Of a stretch of DNA of 64,000 bases, positions 11,640-24,179 are shown in pieces. Every line of letters starts with the position of its first letter. Position 1 is the first letter of the stretch. Under the pieces are notes generated by a model that worked only from the letters and a program-made list of their open reading frames with translations, made no database searches and was not told the origin of the DNA. The DNA comes from Siphonodentalium dalli. Its lineage: Eukaryota; Mollusca; Scaphopoda; Gadilida; Siphonodentaliidae. Position numbers and translations under genes: made by a program. The stretch lies in assembly GCA_032622095.1 (NCBI GenBank), contig CP136068.1, positions 6,675,314 to 6,739,313 of the forward strand, given 5' to 3'.

Positions 11640-12376
11640 GGTAAATCCACCCAGGTTTTTTGGGCCGAAACCCAGGTAAATCTATCTACCAAGATATCCA
11701 CCAACCATCAAGACCCCCTGAAACCTGGGTTTTACCATGATTTACCCACCTGAAACTGGACAAAAAACCCTGGTATGGATAAACCTGGGTGTATTTACCC
11801 AGGTGACCACACCCAGGTGTACCCTACCTGGGTGTTTCCCACCCAGGTGTACCCTGGTGTTTCCTACCTGGGTGTTTCCCCCACCCAGGTGTACCATGGT
11901 GTTATTCACCCAGGTGTTTCCCCCACCCAGGTGTACCATGGTGTTATTCACCCAGGTGTACCCTGATGTTTCCTACCTGGGTGTTTCCCACCCAGGTGTA
12001 CCTTGGTGTTATTCACCCAGGTGAACCCTGATGTTTCCTACCTGGGTGTTCCCCACCCAGGTGTACCTTGATGTTTCCAACCCAGATGTACCTTTGTGTT
12101 TTCTTACGCCGGTGTACCTTGGTGTTTTCTTACCCAGGTGGATTTCCTACTGAGATGCACCTGGTTAGAAAACACCAAGGTACACCCAGGTAAGGAAACA
12201 CCAAGGTACACATGGGCAGGAAAACACCAAGGTACACCTGGGTAAGAAAACACAAAGGTACACCTGGGTAAGAAAACACCAAGGTACAACTGGGTGGGAA
12301 ACACCAAGGTACACATGGGTAGGAAACACCAAGGAACACCTGGGTGAATAACACCAAGGTACACCTGGGTGGGGAT
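11640..12376. repeat. CCTGGGT array arranged as a large inverted repeat
   Basis: Left part (about 11770-12150): units CACCCAGGTGTACCYTGGTG alternate with TTTCCTACC. Right part (about 12160-12376): the reverse complement, GGTACACCTGGGTRRGAAAC. Orientation flips near 12155-12165, giving a palindromic minisatellite of about 600 bp. Related CCTGGGT sequence lies at 22890-23245 and 59860-60060. Overlapping ORFs on both strands are repeat artefacts. Confidence 0.85.
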
Positions 12377-13129
12377 CCAAAGTGAAATGATGAGGATGGC
12401 AATGAAGTAGATTTGGATGGGATGCAGGGGTATTGTTATCAATGGAGTTGTTTTAGTATAATAGAACATTAAGGAAACTGATTGTGCAGCAATACAAGTT
12501 TATTCAAGGACAACAAACTAACTAAAGATAAAATACATGTATAGAAACACATGTAATTCATAAATGTATAAACTCATTAAACTGCATGGGTTAAAACTTA
12601 CTGACAACAAGAGTTGGGTTAAATTTTTGATTAAAAAACACTTGCAAATTCCCTCTGCATACATGTATATGGCATGTTAGGCAAGTTACATGTACATGTA
12701 GTTGCAATGTATACCGGTACATGACATACCGGTGGACACAAAAATCATTATTTTAGTTCCAATGTCATTTACCAGTATACATGTACATGTTTTACCTTGC
12801 AACTACATCTACAGTGAGGTAGTTTTGTCTCATTTAAACTTTCTAAATGGGTTTCTCCCTTTGAATGACATAAACTAATGTGAGTATACACATGAGCTGT
12901 GATGTGAAATACACACCAACAAAATATTTTTTAGTCTAAGGACATGTTTCCTGTCATTATCTCACTGCTTACAAATATATATTTGTAATAGTGTGCTGTA
13001 ATGCTCCAGAAATAGTCATATTTTGTCCTGGTTCATAAGAACACATTATTTCTTAGTGTTAGAAGGACATGTTGTCTATTATTATTTGACTCATAAACCC
13101 CCAAATGTAGATGTAAGCAGAACATTTGG
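12377..13129. other. Intergenic, rich in ACATGTA
   Basis: Contains many TACATGTACATGTA-like short palindromes. No exon or element boundary seen. Confidence 0.4.
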
Positions 13130-13395
13130 GAAAGAGACACACCATCTTTATCCTTTTTTATATCAGTAGCAATTCTAAGTAAAAAAAGGGCCATAACTCT
13201 CGCAAAATGGGCAGAGCAAACCCATATTCGAACTTGATCTTTATTTTGGTCTGATAAACACACATACAAAATTTGCTTTTGATCTAATAACCGAAACTAA
13301 AGTTATCATCTGGAAACCATTTCCGGACAGACGGACGGACGGACACCGGCTATTTTAATAGTCCCCTGAAATTTTCGGGGGACAATTACATCATA
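13130..13395 (+). repeat. Interspersed repeat ending in GGACAGACGGACGGACGGAC
   Basis: Contains GGCCATAACTCTCGCAAAATG, GGTCTGATAAACACACATAC, a CTGGAAACCATTTCCGG block and a CAGACGGACGGACGGACA run, then GTCCCCTGAAATTTTCGGGG (a short hairpin). The 'ggccataactct ... gacggacggac' arrangement is a common interspersed repeat in mollusc genomes. Confidence 0.55.
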
Positions 13396-13729
13396 AATGT
13401 CATTTGGGCTGGAAAATAGTAAAACAAAATTAATTTTGTGCTAGAAAAGCTGCGAACCAGCCTTTTTGTTGAATCCTGAATACCGGTTAAACTGCGCAAA
13501 TGAATCCCGACTACCAAATTAGCAGAGGGGTATGAATCATGCATGCCACCTGAAAATTGTGCATCATTTTCAATTTACTTCATTTACAAGTACATGTACA
13601 TGTACCTGTACAAGTACATGTAGCTGATTCACCTAACAATTTTTCAAATATGTGAGATCCAAGCGGAAATCATGAGTACTGTGCATTAGTCCGAGAGTCT
13701 GATAACCTGGGTGTTTGGTTATTATAGAG

Positions 13730-14670
13730 TGTACATTGTCTCAAAATTTGTAATCTTCATGCCCAGTTTATAGCGAGAGTCATGTTAGGTCTAATTATCT
13801 CCCCCAAAGCATCAGTACATGTATGCGTAAACTATAAATTGCATAAATATTGCATTAATTTGTGTATATTTTCATGGGTAATATATGTTATGTCTCGGGT
13901 AATTTATTTTGTATGAGGGTAATACTATTACCATACATGTACATGTATATAACTGACTAAATTAATGTGTTGTAAAACACAATCGATTCTTTCAAACCTA
14001 TGTACCATCAATTGAACCTTGGACCATTTGAACACTCAAACTATTGAACTTCCTGACAATCGAACCCATCGAACTACATGTACTAGTAATGAACACTCTA
14101 ACTAATGCACTGTACATGATTGAGTTAATGATTATGTGACCTCAGGAATTGGTCCAAGTAATTTTTCTGCTTTACTAGTAAATGTCCTTTAATTGTTCCA
14201 ATTGTATCGACACTGATTTTTTGTTTTCATCCAAATTGCAACGAAGAACTACTAGTATACACATGTACCGTCCAAGAGGCCCCCATTTGCAATGAGGCCG
14301 CAATAATAATAGTCTCCCAAGTTGTAATCTTCATGCCCAGTTTATAGTGACAGTTACATGTACAATTAGGTAACATACATGTAGTAGACACCCAATTATA
14401 CACAAAATATCTTCCCCAAAGCTATGGGAGGCCAAATTCACATTTAATAATGAATTGCGCTTAAGCGCTTATAATTGGGCTTAAGCACAATCAATTGCAC
14501 TTAAGCGCAAATACCACATATTGTGCTTAAGCGCAAATACCACATATTGTGCTTAAGCGCAAATAGGGCATTTACGCTTAAGCGTAATTAATTGCGCTTA
14601 AGCGTAATTGTGACTACTATCTAACCTACATGTACCCATAAACTATTAGCATGACCTGGTGTATCACATA
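13730..14670. mobile_element. TTAAGCGCAA-palindrome element, partial copy, with flanking repeat
   Basis: From 14423 the sequence CTATGGGAGGCCAAATTCAC leads into repeated ATTGCGCTTAAGCGCAAT-type palindromes, ending near ACCCATAAACTATTAGCATG. This is the inverted equivalent of the right end of the 879-bp element at 48810-49688. A flanking repeat, TTGTAATCTTCATGCCCAGT, occurs twice, near 13750 and 14325. Confidence 0.7.
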
Positions 14671-15097
14671 GCAACACAAGATGAGCATTGGGCTAATTTT
14701 GACCTGTACTCAACAGTCAAACTGTGAGTATGTGTTCAACAAGGAGAATCCCCTAATTACATTTATCAGCATCCCTCTATCCAAAGAATTGATGTGGCCT
14801 TCGCGGAACTCTAGTAATGTTTTGTATGATGTTTTTAATGTATTTTTGCACAGATTTTAGCCTTATATCCTTTTAGCCTTTATCCTATACATGCATGCGG
14901 TGTCACTGCATCAGAGCTTTCTTACCTCATACAGTAATGCTCTATTTAATCGACTTCTTACCCACAGCAGATATATCATGATATCATGTGTATTGCGATA
15001 CAGGAAATCAAATAATTTTTTAAGATGGGAATGTGTAAATTTAGAGCAAAACCTGCAATTTTCAAAGTTTAAATGTCTATTATGCGTGTAAATTATT

Positions 15098-15165
15098 TGG
15101 GTTCATGAAATGGAAAAAAAGTTGTAGGAGGTGTTCGTAAACCGGACTTAAAAATTGGTGTCGCC
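15098..15165. mobile_element. Solo end of the GGCGACACC MITE
   Basis: ATGGAAAAAAAGTTGTAGGA ... CTTAAAAATTGGTGTCGCC matches one end of the element at 18479-18854, in inverse orientation. No target duplication is evident. Confidence 0.7.
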
Positions 15166-16777
15166 GTATGTGTATTTAGCTCATATAGTTAACTATTAAA
15201 GGTGCTCAATCAGATTCGATGGTCCCCATATAATCAGATTCCAACAACATTTTTTTTAGAAATGCTGCTTCAGTTATCAGAATCGATTAATTGCCCAAAA
15301 ATAATGCTAACCACTGTCAACTGCATGTATAGTATAAAATTGCCCGATACATTATATTTATCAACATGCTGTTCGATGAAGTTTGGCCTTATTATCAACA
15401 CAAAGCCTCTTGATTTTAGAGTTATCCATCTTCATCTGCAATTTGGTCTGAGACCGTCGGCTCGTCAAATTTTTCTGGGCCACTATTAAGTCTCGATGAA
15501 CTGTATCCAGTATAAACATGTTAAACCTGATAATAATTAGAGCATGCAGTCCCTGTTGACATGCGGTATCCGCTAGTAATCTTACCACAGTAATATTTCT
15601 GTGATAACCAAGTTAATTGTTTTACCACAAAAATTCTGAATTCTATTTAGACATTTTGGAACAATAAAAAAAAATTCTGGTGTGGTTACAATGTCAACTT
15701 AAAAAAAAAATTCATTTAAACATCGCATGAAAATTACAACCTAACTGCAAATGTGAGGTGGACCACATTCTGCAGCGGTATAACTGACTGCGGTTGATTA
15801 CATGAACACGCCTGAATACTGCAGTAATACCCGATGGTCAACCTTTAAAGGCGAGTTGATTAATTAAAGCATAGCTGTAATTTTACATGTATGTTCTATG
15901 GACTTTGTTGGGAAAGAGAATATAGCTGTGCGAAAATGGATGATATTTCCCCATCTCAGCAGGTGTCGATTACAGAAAAATATACCAAACATACCAGTAG
16001 TCTGTTAATCCTGATGTGCTAAGTTAGAAATTTTTCAATCGAAACCTCATAACAAAAAATATAAATTCAGTTCTCAATTTTCAAACACTTCTAGGAAATT
16101 GTTAAAAAATATTGTTAAAAGATGCCCATTCGATTTGACACTGTAAATATACCCCTGTTCAAGTGTTCCTGCTAATGTGCTATGATATGCGGTTCGGTCC
16201 TGTTGAATTGCTATGAATTGCGCTACCCGCATCATAGCAATTCAGCAGGACCACCAGCATCATAGCATATTAGCAGGACCACTTGGCCAGTGGTAAAATA
16301 GTTTGTTTTCCATACGGATATGTGTTTTCAAATAATCATGTAATGATATCTAACATACATGTATATGATCCCATTTATAGGTTTTATTCATCACGGTCAG
16401 ATAAACTTTGTATACAGAGTTACAGACAGTTTTACCAAACTTATAATTTTTATTAGGTGCCCAAACCAAAATATCAAAACATCACCTAACTCAGTGGTAT
16501 TATAAAGAAGCTCAAACTGTATGCTTTCATTGTAGCTGTAATTTCTAGTATTAAAAATGTGCTCAATAAAGTTTGTTTTATCATTTATGGTCATTTGGAA
16601 TTTGGATGCTATTTAATTATGTTTATCTATATACCGGTAATTGGCTGCACTGCTAAATTTTGACTCATTTCAGTCATTGATGTCAGTACATGTAGTCCAT
16701 CGAAATGGCGAACACAATCAAAGACAAATTACAAGAGGAAATACAACAAATCAATTTGATGTGCACTAAAACAGATA
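15166..16777. other. No gene seen
   Basis: AT-rich. A local inverted repeat near 16180-16270 (TGCTATGATATGCGG ... CATAGCAATTCAGCAGGACC) is visible. No coding support. Confidence 0.4.
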
Positions 16778-16939
16778 CAGTAATGTCCTAAGTAATCGAC
16801 CCCTTAACCACAGCAGAATTATGTGTAACATTTCAGGATTTAGTCGGAAATATGGCTTGTTGTCATTCATCGGAAAGCTCTCCCCGAGTTACCCATAATT
16901 CTGCTGTGGTTAAGGAGTCGATTAATTAGAGCATTACTG
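16778..16939. mobile_element. Foldback MITE with TA target duplication
   Basis: Starts CAGTAATGTCCTAAGTAATC and ends CGATTAATTAGAGCATTACTG, flanked by TA on each side. The arms carry CCTTAACCACAGCAGAATTA and its complement. The centre (GGAAAGCTCTCCCCGAG) is shortened compared with 33386-33596. A TA duplication suits mobilisation by a Tc1/mariner transposase, which is inference. Confidence 0.85.
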
Positions 16940-17640
16940 TAGTTACAAATGTATGTCTAGCCTCTTGTGAAGTGTTGTGTCACTAATAAGATCTTTAATT
17001 CACATACATGTACTATATACCCGTTCAAGCGTTTACAAGTGTCAGACATCGAGAAACCGACCAAAAGTTTTGGTAGTATATAGGCTAGCATTGCACCTGG
17101 GCTGCATGTACATGTACTGTAAGTGATTATAAGTCTGCTCGACTAAGATGGGGTTTTTCTCGAAAACTGATAGATATCTGAATATACATGTACGTCTTCC
17201 ACTGGTTGGTATAACCTCTAAATTGACCAATTTTAATTGATTAGACTAACCCTGGTATGGAAAACTCTAATTTGTATAGCCCGATGAGCGGTTTACTGAT
17301 GCCCGCCGGGGTTTATTGCCCACAGTGGTGATGATATGATGACCAGCGTTGTGCATGGCATATGTTTATCCAGATACTTGTAAGAATGCTACCATACATT
17401 CCAAACATTCATTAAATATCTTATTAATAGTAACCCAAACTACACAAGACGTGACAAGAGACTAGTTTAACATAAATATAGCTACTAGTATGTTCTAATT
17501 AAATGACCCCACCCCACAACAAGATTGACCACCGGTATTTGACTGTTCAACCACATTCAATTACAATGCCGCTGACCGCTGGAATGCCTCATAGTATTTA
17601 CGGTATTTTGATTAATCGACAACATCGCTGTTGCAAACAT
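16940..17640. other. No gene seen
   Basis: Intergenic AT-rich sequence with ACATGTAC runs. No exon or element recognised. Confidence 0.4.
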
Positions 17641-18055
17641 TACTCTTGGGTGCCTAATAAAAGTACAGGGTGGAATAATAGACTACATGTAGTACAGGTT
17701 GAAAAATGTCGCGTAACTGAATAATAGTACAGGGCGGAATAAACGTACAGACTGGAACTATTAGTACCATACATCCCAACAAAACGCACCATCTGACTGC
17801 CAGTGACTGGTTTATATACTGATGCCATGTGACAGAAATAGTTTTGATTGATAGCCAGGTCTGTGAATCTACAGTGTGCTGATCACTGTCAACAATCAGA
17901 GTTCATTTATCTATGAATAACACAATTTAAGATTGGTGAATTATTTCTTTTGGTTAATTTAATAAACGTACAGGACAAAATAACGATCGTACAGGTGGGA
18001 ATTTTACCTCGATTTTAATAATCGTACATGTATGTTTATTAGGCACTCAAGAGTA
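17641..18055. mobile_element. Small TIR element (TACTCTTGGGTGCCTAATAA)
   Basis: Left end TACTCTTGGGTGCCTAATAA; the right end read from the other strand is TACTCTTGAGTGCCTAATAA. About 415 bp, no ORF. CAT occurs on both flanks and may be the target duplication. Repeated 'aataa(a)cgtacagg' motifs lie inside. Probably a non-autonomous DNA transposon. Confidence 0.75.
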
Positions 18056-18145
18056 CATATTCAAGTATGTGGCATACCAAAACACCACATGATACATATA
18101 TGTACTACATACCATCTATAAAAATTATTTGGTTAACCACAGTTG

Positions 18146-18276
18146 ATGTTTTGCTCAGAGTTCCCCATGCACTATTATTTGGGTCTGTACTTTTATTTAA
18201 TAACTTTCAATGGAATCCCCCCCCCTGCACTATTATTTGGGCCTGCACTTTTATTTGGAGCCCGAGAGTAAGTTGC
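18146..18276 (-). mobile_element. Diverged end of the same TIR family
   Basis: Read on the minus strand from 18276 it starts TACTCTCGGGCTCCAAATAA and continues AAGTGCAGGCCCAAATAATA, close to the left end of 17641-18055. A second internal copy (CACTATTATTTGGGTCTGTA) lies about 60 bp away. Confidence 0.6.
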
Positions 18277-18478
18277 ATTGACATTTATTTTCACGAAGGA
18301 ACATTGCAACTGGTTTGAAGTAATGACCACGTTGCATGTAACTTGGATCAACACTGGAACAGTATTGATGGTAATTTTCAACATGGTCTCACTGAGGTTC
18401 TATCAGATATAAATACTAGTACGGTTGAGGGAAACAATTATTTTGAGAATATGTGAACCTGTGTTAACATGAGCCTAA

Positions 18479-18854
18479 GGCGACACCAATTTTTAAGTCT
18501 GGTTTACGAACACCTCCTACAACTTTTTGTCCATTTCATGAAAAAAAATAAAACTGTTTTCTCCCAAAATATTTTACATGCGTACTGATTTTCATGTGTT
18601 GTCGCATCCGGTTCTGCTTATGATCATTTACATATCCATATTTTCATGTACTAGTATTTCATGACAAGATATGTCTTGTTTGGTTCAGAATTTTATTCAA
18701 AAACATTTTTTCACAATTTATGTGAAATTCCACGATTTACTTGATATAAATTGGGGGGACAATCTTTTTTATTTTCGTCCCTCCTGCACTGTCCTGCATC
18801 TACTTTTTGTTATCCCCACATTATAGTAAACCAGACTTAAAAATTGGTGTCGCC
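18479..18854. mobile_element. PIF/Harbinger-like MITE, TAA target duplication
   Basis: Perfect or near-perfect inverted ends, GGCGACACCAATTTTTAAGT at the left and the complement ACTTAAAAATTGGTGTCGCC at the right, each flanked outside by TAA. A 3-bp TWA duplication with GG-starting ends is the usual signature of PIF/Harbinger elements. No transposase inside 376 bp, so non-autonomous. Confidence 0.8.
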
Positions 18855-20281
18855 TAAATATCATCTGATGGAGTCAAAATCATTGAACCGTCACTTATGC
18901 ATGCACATGTAGTCTTGATGTTGAGTCTGGGTTTCATCATTTTCATTAGTTTGCTGTTATCCACCAAAGGTAGAGGTGTTATGGAACAACTGTATGGCAT
19001 CGTATACTGTTATCTTTTGAGTAAATATGTAGTCTCTACATGTAATTCTTTTATCAGTCACGCATCTACTCATCAAATTGACATTAGTATAATCCTTAAA
19101 TATTTGTAAATTGTAACAATTGTCACCATGAACTTGTTGATAATTTTCTTTGTCGTGTAACACCTGTTGTACCAAGTTTCAATGCCGCGTCCTCCTGGTA
19201 TGTAGGGATTACCGGTGCCTTTAATAGTGATGCATCATTGCCAGTTAAGGTACATTAGAGTGGAACTGAATTAACAATGTCACATTGCCACAGTTAGACC
19301 AGTAAAACAGCAAAAGTAGTATTATTGTAACAGCAGGCTTAACACTATCAGTACCGTATGAGTCTATGGCCACATGTACATGTACAGTAGTACAGACCCC
19401 TCACTATCGCAGATCAAACTTCTCAATTTTCTTATGGACAGGTGCATGATCAGGCCACTGCCACTGCATCATGATTGTACCGGTACCACAAATTCAATTT
19501 TGCGTATTGTCGTAGCATGACAATTACAAATAATTACAATGTACTGTACATGTATTACTTTTCAATTCAATCCCAATGCACTATGTCCACTGTCAGTGGT
19601 TTTCATGTGATACAAATATTCCAGGTCATACAGATGTGTCAGCGGGAATATTCTGGTTATGGGCAGATGGCCGTTCAATACTATAGTTGATCCGTTTCGT
19701 TATCGTAGCTTAATTCTTACTGTTCCGGGAATTGAAATATTTTTTGTAACATGAAATTCAGTCTTTTTCGATATTTGCGCACATCCATGCAGACAAAATC
19801 GGCGAATCTTATATATAAGTCCACAGTTTATCCGTTTGTAGCGAATACACCATTTCATTCTGTCATTCCGCGTTGATTCGCGACAAAATTAACTCAAAAC
19901 ACCACAAGGAATTATCGGCGCTTCTGTTCGAAGTAACGGTAACTAAAAGTTAAGATTGTAATTTGGCTGCAGAAACGAAACGAAACGAATTTTGAAACAC
20001 AATAATTGTATTCACTAATATTTTCCTGTTGGTATATGGTCTACTATAGTATACGCAATCATTTATTTGAAATAATAAGTATCACTTAGAGAATAATTCT
20101 TACTGAAAATTAGAAATATCTTTATTTTGTATCCCTTTAATATTAAATACCGGTAATGGCCCTGAAAATTGTCTGTTTGTCAGTTTAATGTTCACTAGTT
20201 ATAGCTAGGCTGTTAGATAAAGTGTGATATTGCTTCATTTGTCCGGGGTAGTGTATTGTCATACTGTCATAATAAACTTCA
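18855..20281. other. No gene seen
   Basis: Intergenic. Several short frames, none with family or splice support. Confidence 0.4.
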
Positions 20282-22886
20282 AGTAATAAGGTAACTACTC
20301 GCCAATGATGCTTGAATACAGAAATGGTTAATAAGGTAACTACCTGTCAATGACCGACGTCTTAATATAGAAAGGGTTAATAAGGTAACTAACTACACGG
20401 CAATGATACTTAGTATAGAAAGGTTAATAATTTAACTTCTTGTCAATGATGCTTCAATATAGAAAGGGTTAATAAGGTAACTACATGTCAATAATGCTTT
20501 AATAAAGAAAGGGTTAATAAGATAAAGTTCTACACGTCAATGATGCTTTAATATAGAAAGAGCTAATAGGTAACTACACGACAATGATGTTTTAATATAG
20601 AAAGGGTTAATATGGTAATTACACGCCAATGGTGCTTTAATATAGAAAGGGTTACTATGGTAACTACCGTCATGATGCTTTAATATAGAACTGGCTAATA
20701 TGATAACTACATGTCAATGATGCTTTAATATAGAAAGGGTTAATAAGGTAACTACACGCCAATGATGCTTCAATACAAAAATGGTTAATAATGTAACTAC
20801 CCATCAATGGTGCATTTATATAGAAAGGGTTAATAAGGTAACTACACGTCAATGATACTTAGTATATAACGGGTTAATAAGGTAACTAACCGCCAATGAT
20901 ACTTAGTATAGAAAGGGTTAATAAGGTAACTACACGACACTGATACTCACTAGTAGGTATATACAGGGTTAACAAGGCAACTACCCGTCAATGATACTTT
21001 AATATATAAAGGGTTAACATGGTAACTACACGTAAATGATGTCTCAATATAGAAAGGGTTAATAAGGTAACTACACGTCAATAATGTTTTAATACAGAAA
21101 TTGTTAAGGGTAACTTCATGTCAATGATGCTTTATTGTAGAAAGGGTTAATAATGTAACTAATCTCCAATGACACTTATTATAGAAAGGGTTAATAAGGT
21201 AACTAGGGCCTACCTGTCAATTATTGCTTCAATATAGAAAGGGTTAATAAGGTAATTACACGCCAATGATGCTTCAATACAAAAATGGTTAATAAGATAA
21301 CTACCCATCAATGGTGTTTTTATATAGAAAGGGCTAATAAGGTAACTACACGTCAATGATACTTAGTATAGAAAGGGTTAATAAGGTAACCACACGACAC
21401 TGATACTTAGGTATATACATGGTTAATAAGGCAACTACCCGTCAATGATACTTTAATAAAGAAAGGGTTAATAAGGTAACTACACGTCAATAATTCTTTA
21501 ATACAGAAATGGTTAATAAGGTAACTTCATGTCAATGATGCTTTATTGTAGAAAGGGTTAATACTGTAACTAATCACCAATGACACTTATTATAGAAAGG
21601 GTTAATAAGGTAACTAGGGTCTACCTGTCAATTATTGCTTCAATATAGAAAGGGTTAATAAGGTAATTACACTCCAATGGTACCTTAATATAGAAAGGGT
21701 TAATATGGTAACTATCCGTCGCTGATGCTTTAATATAGAAAGGGTTATAATATGGCACTGCACGTGAACGATGCTTTGATACACAAATGGTTAATAAGGT
21801 AATTACCCGTCAATGGCGCTTTAGTATAGAAATGGTTAATAATGTAACTACTCACCTATGATACTTAGTATAGAACGGGTTGTTTAAGGTAACTACCTGT
21901 CAATTAATGCTTTAATATAGAAAGGGTTAATAAGGTAACTACATGCCAATGATACATAGTATAGAAAGGGTTAATAAGGTAACTGCTTGTCAATTAATGC
22001 TTTAATATAGAAAGGGTTAATAAGGTAACTACACGTCAATGTATATGAAGGGTTAATAAGGTAACTACACGACAATGGTACTTTAGTATATACAGGGTTA
22101 ATAAGGCAACTATCCGTCAATGGTGCTTTAATATTGAAAGGGTTAACATGGTAACCACACGTCAATGATGTTTTAATATAGAAAGGGTTAATAAGGTAAC
22201 TACACATCAATGGTGCTTTAATATAGAAAGGGTTAATATGGTAACTACTCACCAATGATACTTTTAAAGAACGGTTTAATAATGTAACTACCCGGCAATA
22301 ATTCTTTAATATAGAAATGGTTAATATGGTAATTACACGTCAATGATGCTTTAATATAGAAAGGGTTATAATAAGGTAACTACACGTCAATGATGGTTTA
22401 ATACAAAAATTGTTAATAAGGTAACTACCCGTCAATGGCGATTTAATATAGAAAGGGTTAATAATGCAACTACTCACCAATAATATTAAGTATAGAAAGG
22501 GTTAATAAGGTAACTACCTGTCAATTAATGCTTTAATATAGAAAGGGTTAATAAGGTAACTACACGCCAATGGTACTTAGTATAGAAATGGATAAGGTAA
22601 TTATACACGACAATGATAATTTGGTATATACAGAGTTAATAAGGCAACTACCCGTCAATGATGCTATAATATAGAAAGGGGTAATAAGGTAACTTCACGT
22701 CAATGATGCTTTAATATAGAATGGGTTAATACTGTAACTACTCACCAATGTTACTTACTATAGAAAGGGTTAATAAGGTAAGTTAACTACCTGTCAATTA
22801 ATGCTTTAATATAGAATGGTTAATAATGGTTAACTACACGCCAATGATGCTGTAATATAGAACGGGTTAATACGGTAACTTCAAGT
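20282..22886. repeat. 45-bp satellite array, about 2.6 kb
   Basis: Roughly 57 units of 'agaaagggttaataaggtaa / ctacacgtcaatgatgcttt / aatat', with point changes and small indels. A few longer-period patterns are visible, for example 'ctagggYctacctgtcaattattgc' occurs twice about 420 bp apart, suggesting a higher-order repeat. The short minus-strand ORFs with SYLINPFYIK motifs are read-through of the repeat. Confidence 0.93.
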
Positions 22887-22889
22887 GCA

Positions 22890-23245
22890 GATTATACAGT
22901 TTAACAAAATACCACAGGTGTATATATCCGGGTGAACACTGTAGTAAATACCTGGGCGAAAACCTGGTGTAAATACCTGGGTGTAAATACTCCGGATAAC
23001 CTGGGTCTAAATGCCACCCAGGTGTGACAGCGTTTTTCTAAATTATATCCGTAAAAACCCGGGTAAACTGGGGTTTAACCTAACATATATAGAAAACACC
23101 AGGGTAAATCTTTATAAAGCCCTGATTTACCTGGGTGTAACCTGGGTGTGACCTGGGTGGAACCAGGGTAAAACCTACATGTACCGGGGTTCATCAGGGG
23201 TATACCTAGGTAAACACCAATATTTACCCAGGTACATTTTTATAT
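22890..23245. repeat. CCTGGGT-rich repeat, second locus
   Basis: Many AAATACCTGGGTGTAAATAC and ACCTGGGTGTGACCTGGGTG units without strict periodicity. Related to 11640-12376 and to the intron 4 array of gene C. Confidence 0.75.
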
Positions 23246-23246
23246 G

Positions 23247-23640
23247 GGTTGTTGCGTCTTCTGGAAAAACGGTGGCCGTGTTGGACTAGTTATCCTGTTA
23301 ATATCACGGCGGACGTGTTGGACTAGTTATCATGAACGGTGGCCGTGTTGGACTAGTTATCCTGTTAACGGCGGCCGTGTTGGACTAGTTATCATGTTAA
23401 ACGGTGGCCGTGTTGGACTAGTTATCATGTTAAACGGTGGCCGTGTTGGACTAGTTATCATGTTAAACGGTGGCCGTGTTGGACTAGTTATCATGTTAAA
23501 CGGTGGCCGTGTTGGACTAGTTATCATGTTAAACGGTGGCCGTGTTGGCCTAGTTATCATGTTAAACGGTGGCCGTGTTGGACTAGTTAGCATGTTAAAC
23601 GGTGGCCGTGTTGGACTAGTTATCCTGTTAGTATCACAAA
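23247..23640. repeat. 33-bp minisatellite, open on both strands
   Basis: About ten copies of 'atgttaaacggtggccgtgt / tggactagttatc'. Because 33 is a multiple of three, one plus frame gives repeated MLNGGRVGLVI and one minus frame NMITSPTRPPF. With no initiation or splice context I regard both as incidental. Confidence 0.9.
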
Positions 23641-23679
23641 GAGTTCGGTGACGTAAAGTTATTGAATGATGTAGCCAGC

Positions 23680-23765
23680 TAAATGAACAACATAATACAA
23701 TCTGATACATTGGATTCTATTCAAATTCAAGTAAGAAATAAATGGAAAACAAATGATTGTATGGC
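23680..23765. repeat. Direct repeat, left copy (partner at 26725-26820)
   Basis: 'ACATAATACAATCTGATACA' ... 'AACAAATGATTGTATGGC' recurs with minor changes at 26725-26820 in the same orientation. The two copies bracket the composite element of 24180-26080 at a distance of about 3 kb. Confidence 0.65.
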
Positions 23766-23904
23766 AACAAGACATACATATGTACGTGCAACTCGGAGGT
23801 TGCTGACTTATGAAATTATTGTCGGAATTATGGAGTGAGAATTATTCAAAATCAGTATCCTTGAAAAGCCGACGATAATTGTTTAACCCTTTACCCAACA
23901 GAAC

Positions 23905-24110
23905 GGTCCTGTGCCAATACATTCTCGTATATATGCGAGTCGACCATAGGTCGCCTCGCATATATAAGAGAATGCATTGGCTTATCATATTAAAAATTAT
24001 AAATTGTCAAAGAATGTAGAAAAATATTATAAAAATTGTAAAAAAAATGTAAGAAAAAATTATAAAATTGTTAAAGAATGTAAGAAAAAATGGTAAAAAG
24101 TGTTAAAAAA
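23905..24110. mobile_element. Half copy of the CATTCTCTTATATATGCGAG palindrome element
   Basis: 23913-23981 is an inverted repeat (GCCAATACATTCTCGTATAT ... CTTATATATGCGAG complement) around GTCGACCATAGGTCGCC. It is followed by AT-rich sequence with 'AAAATTGTTAAAGAATGTAA', which matches the interior of 41267-41644. The right terminal repeat is missing. Confidence 0.72.
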
Positions 24111-24179
24111 AAGATTCCCAGTTACTTATTCCTTATTCAGAAACATGCAAACTTGACAAAATAAACGTTGCGGTAGGGT

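Noticed and set aside
23357-23710. 117-codon minus-strand ORF with TRPPFNMITSP repeats
   Set aside because: Product of the 33-bp repeat; no start, promoter or splice context.
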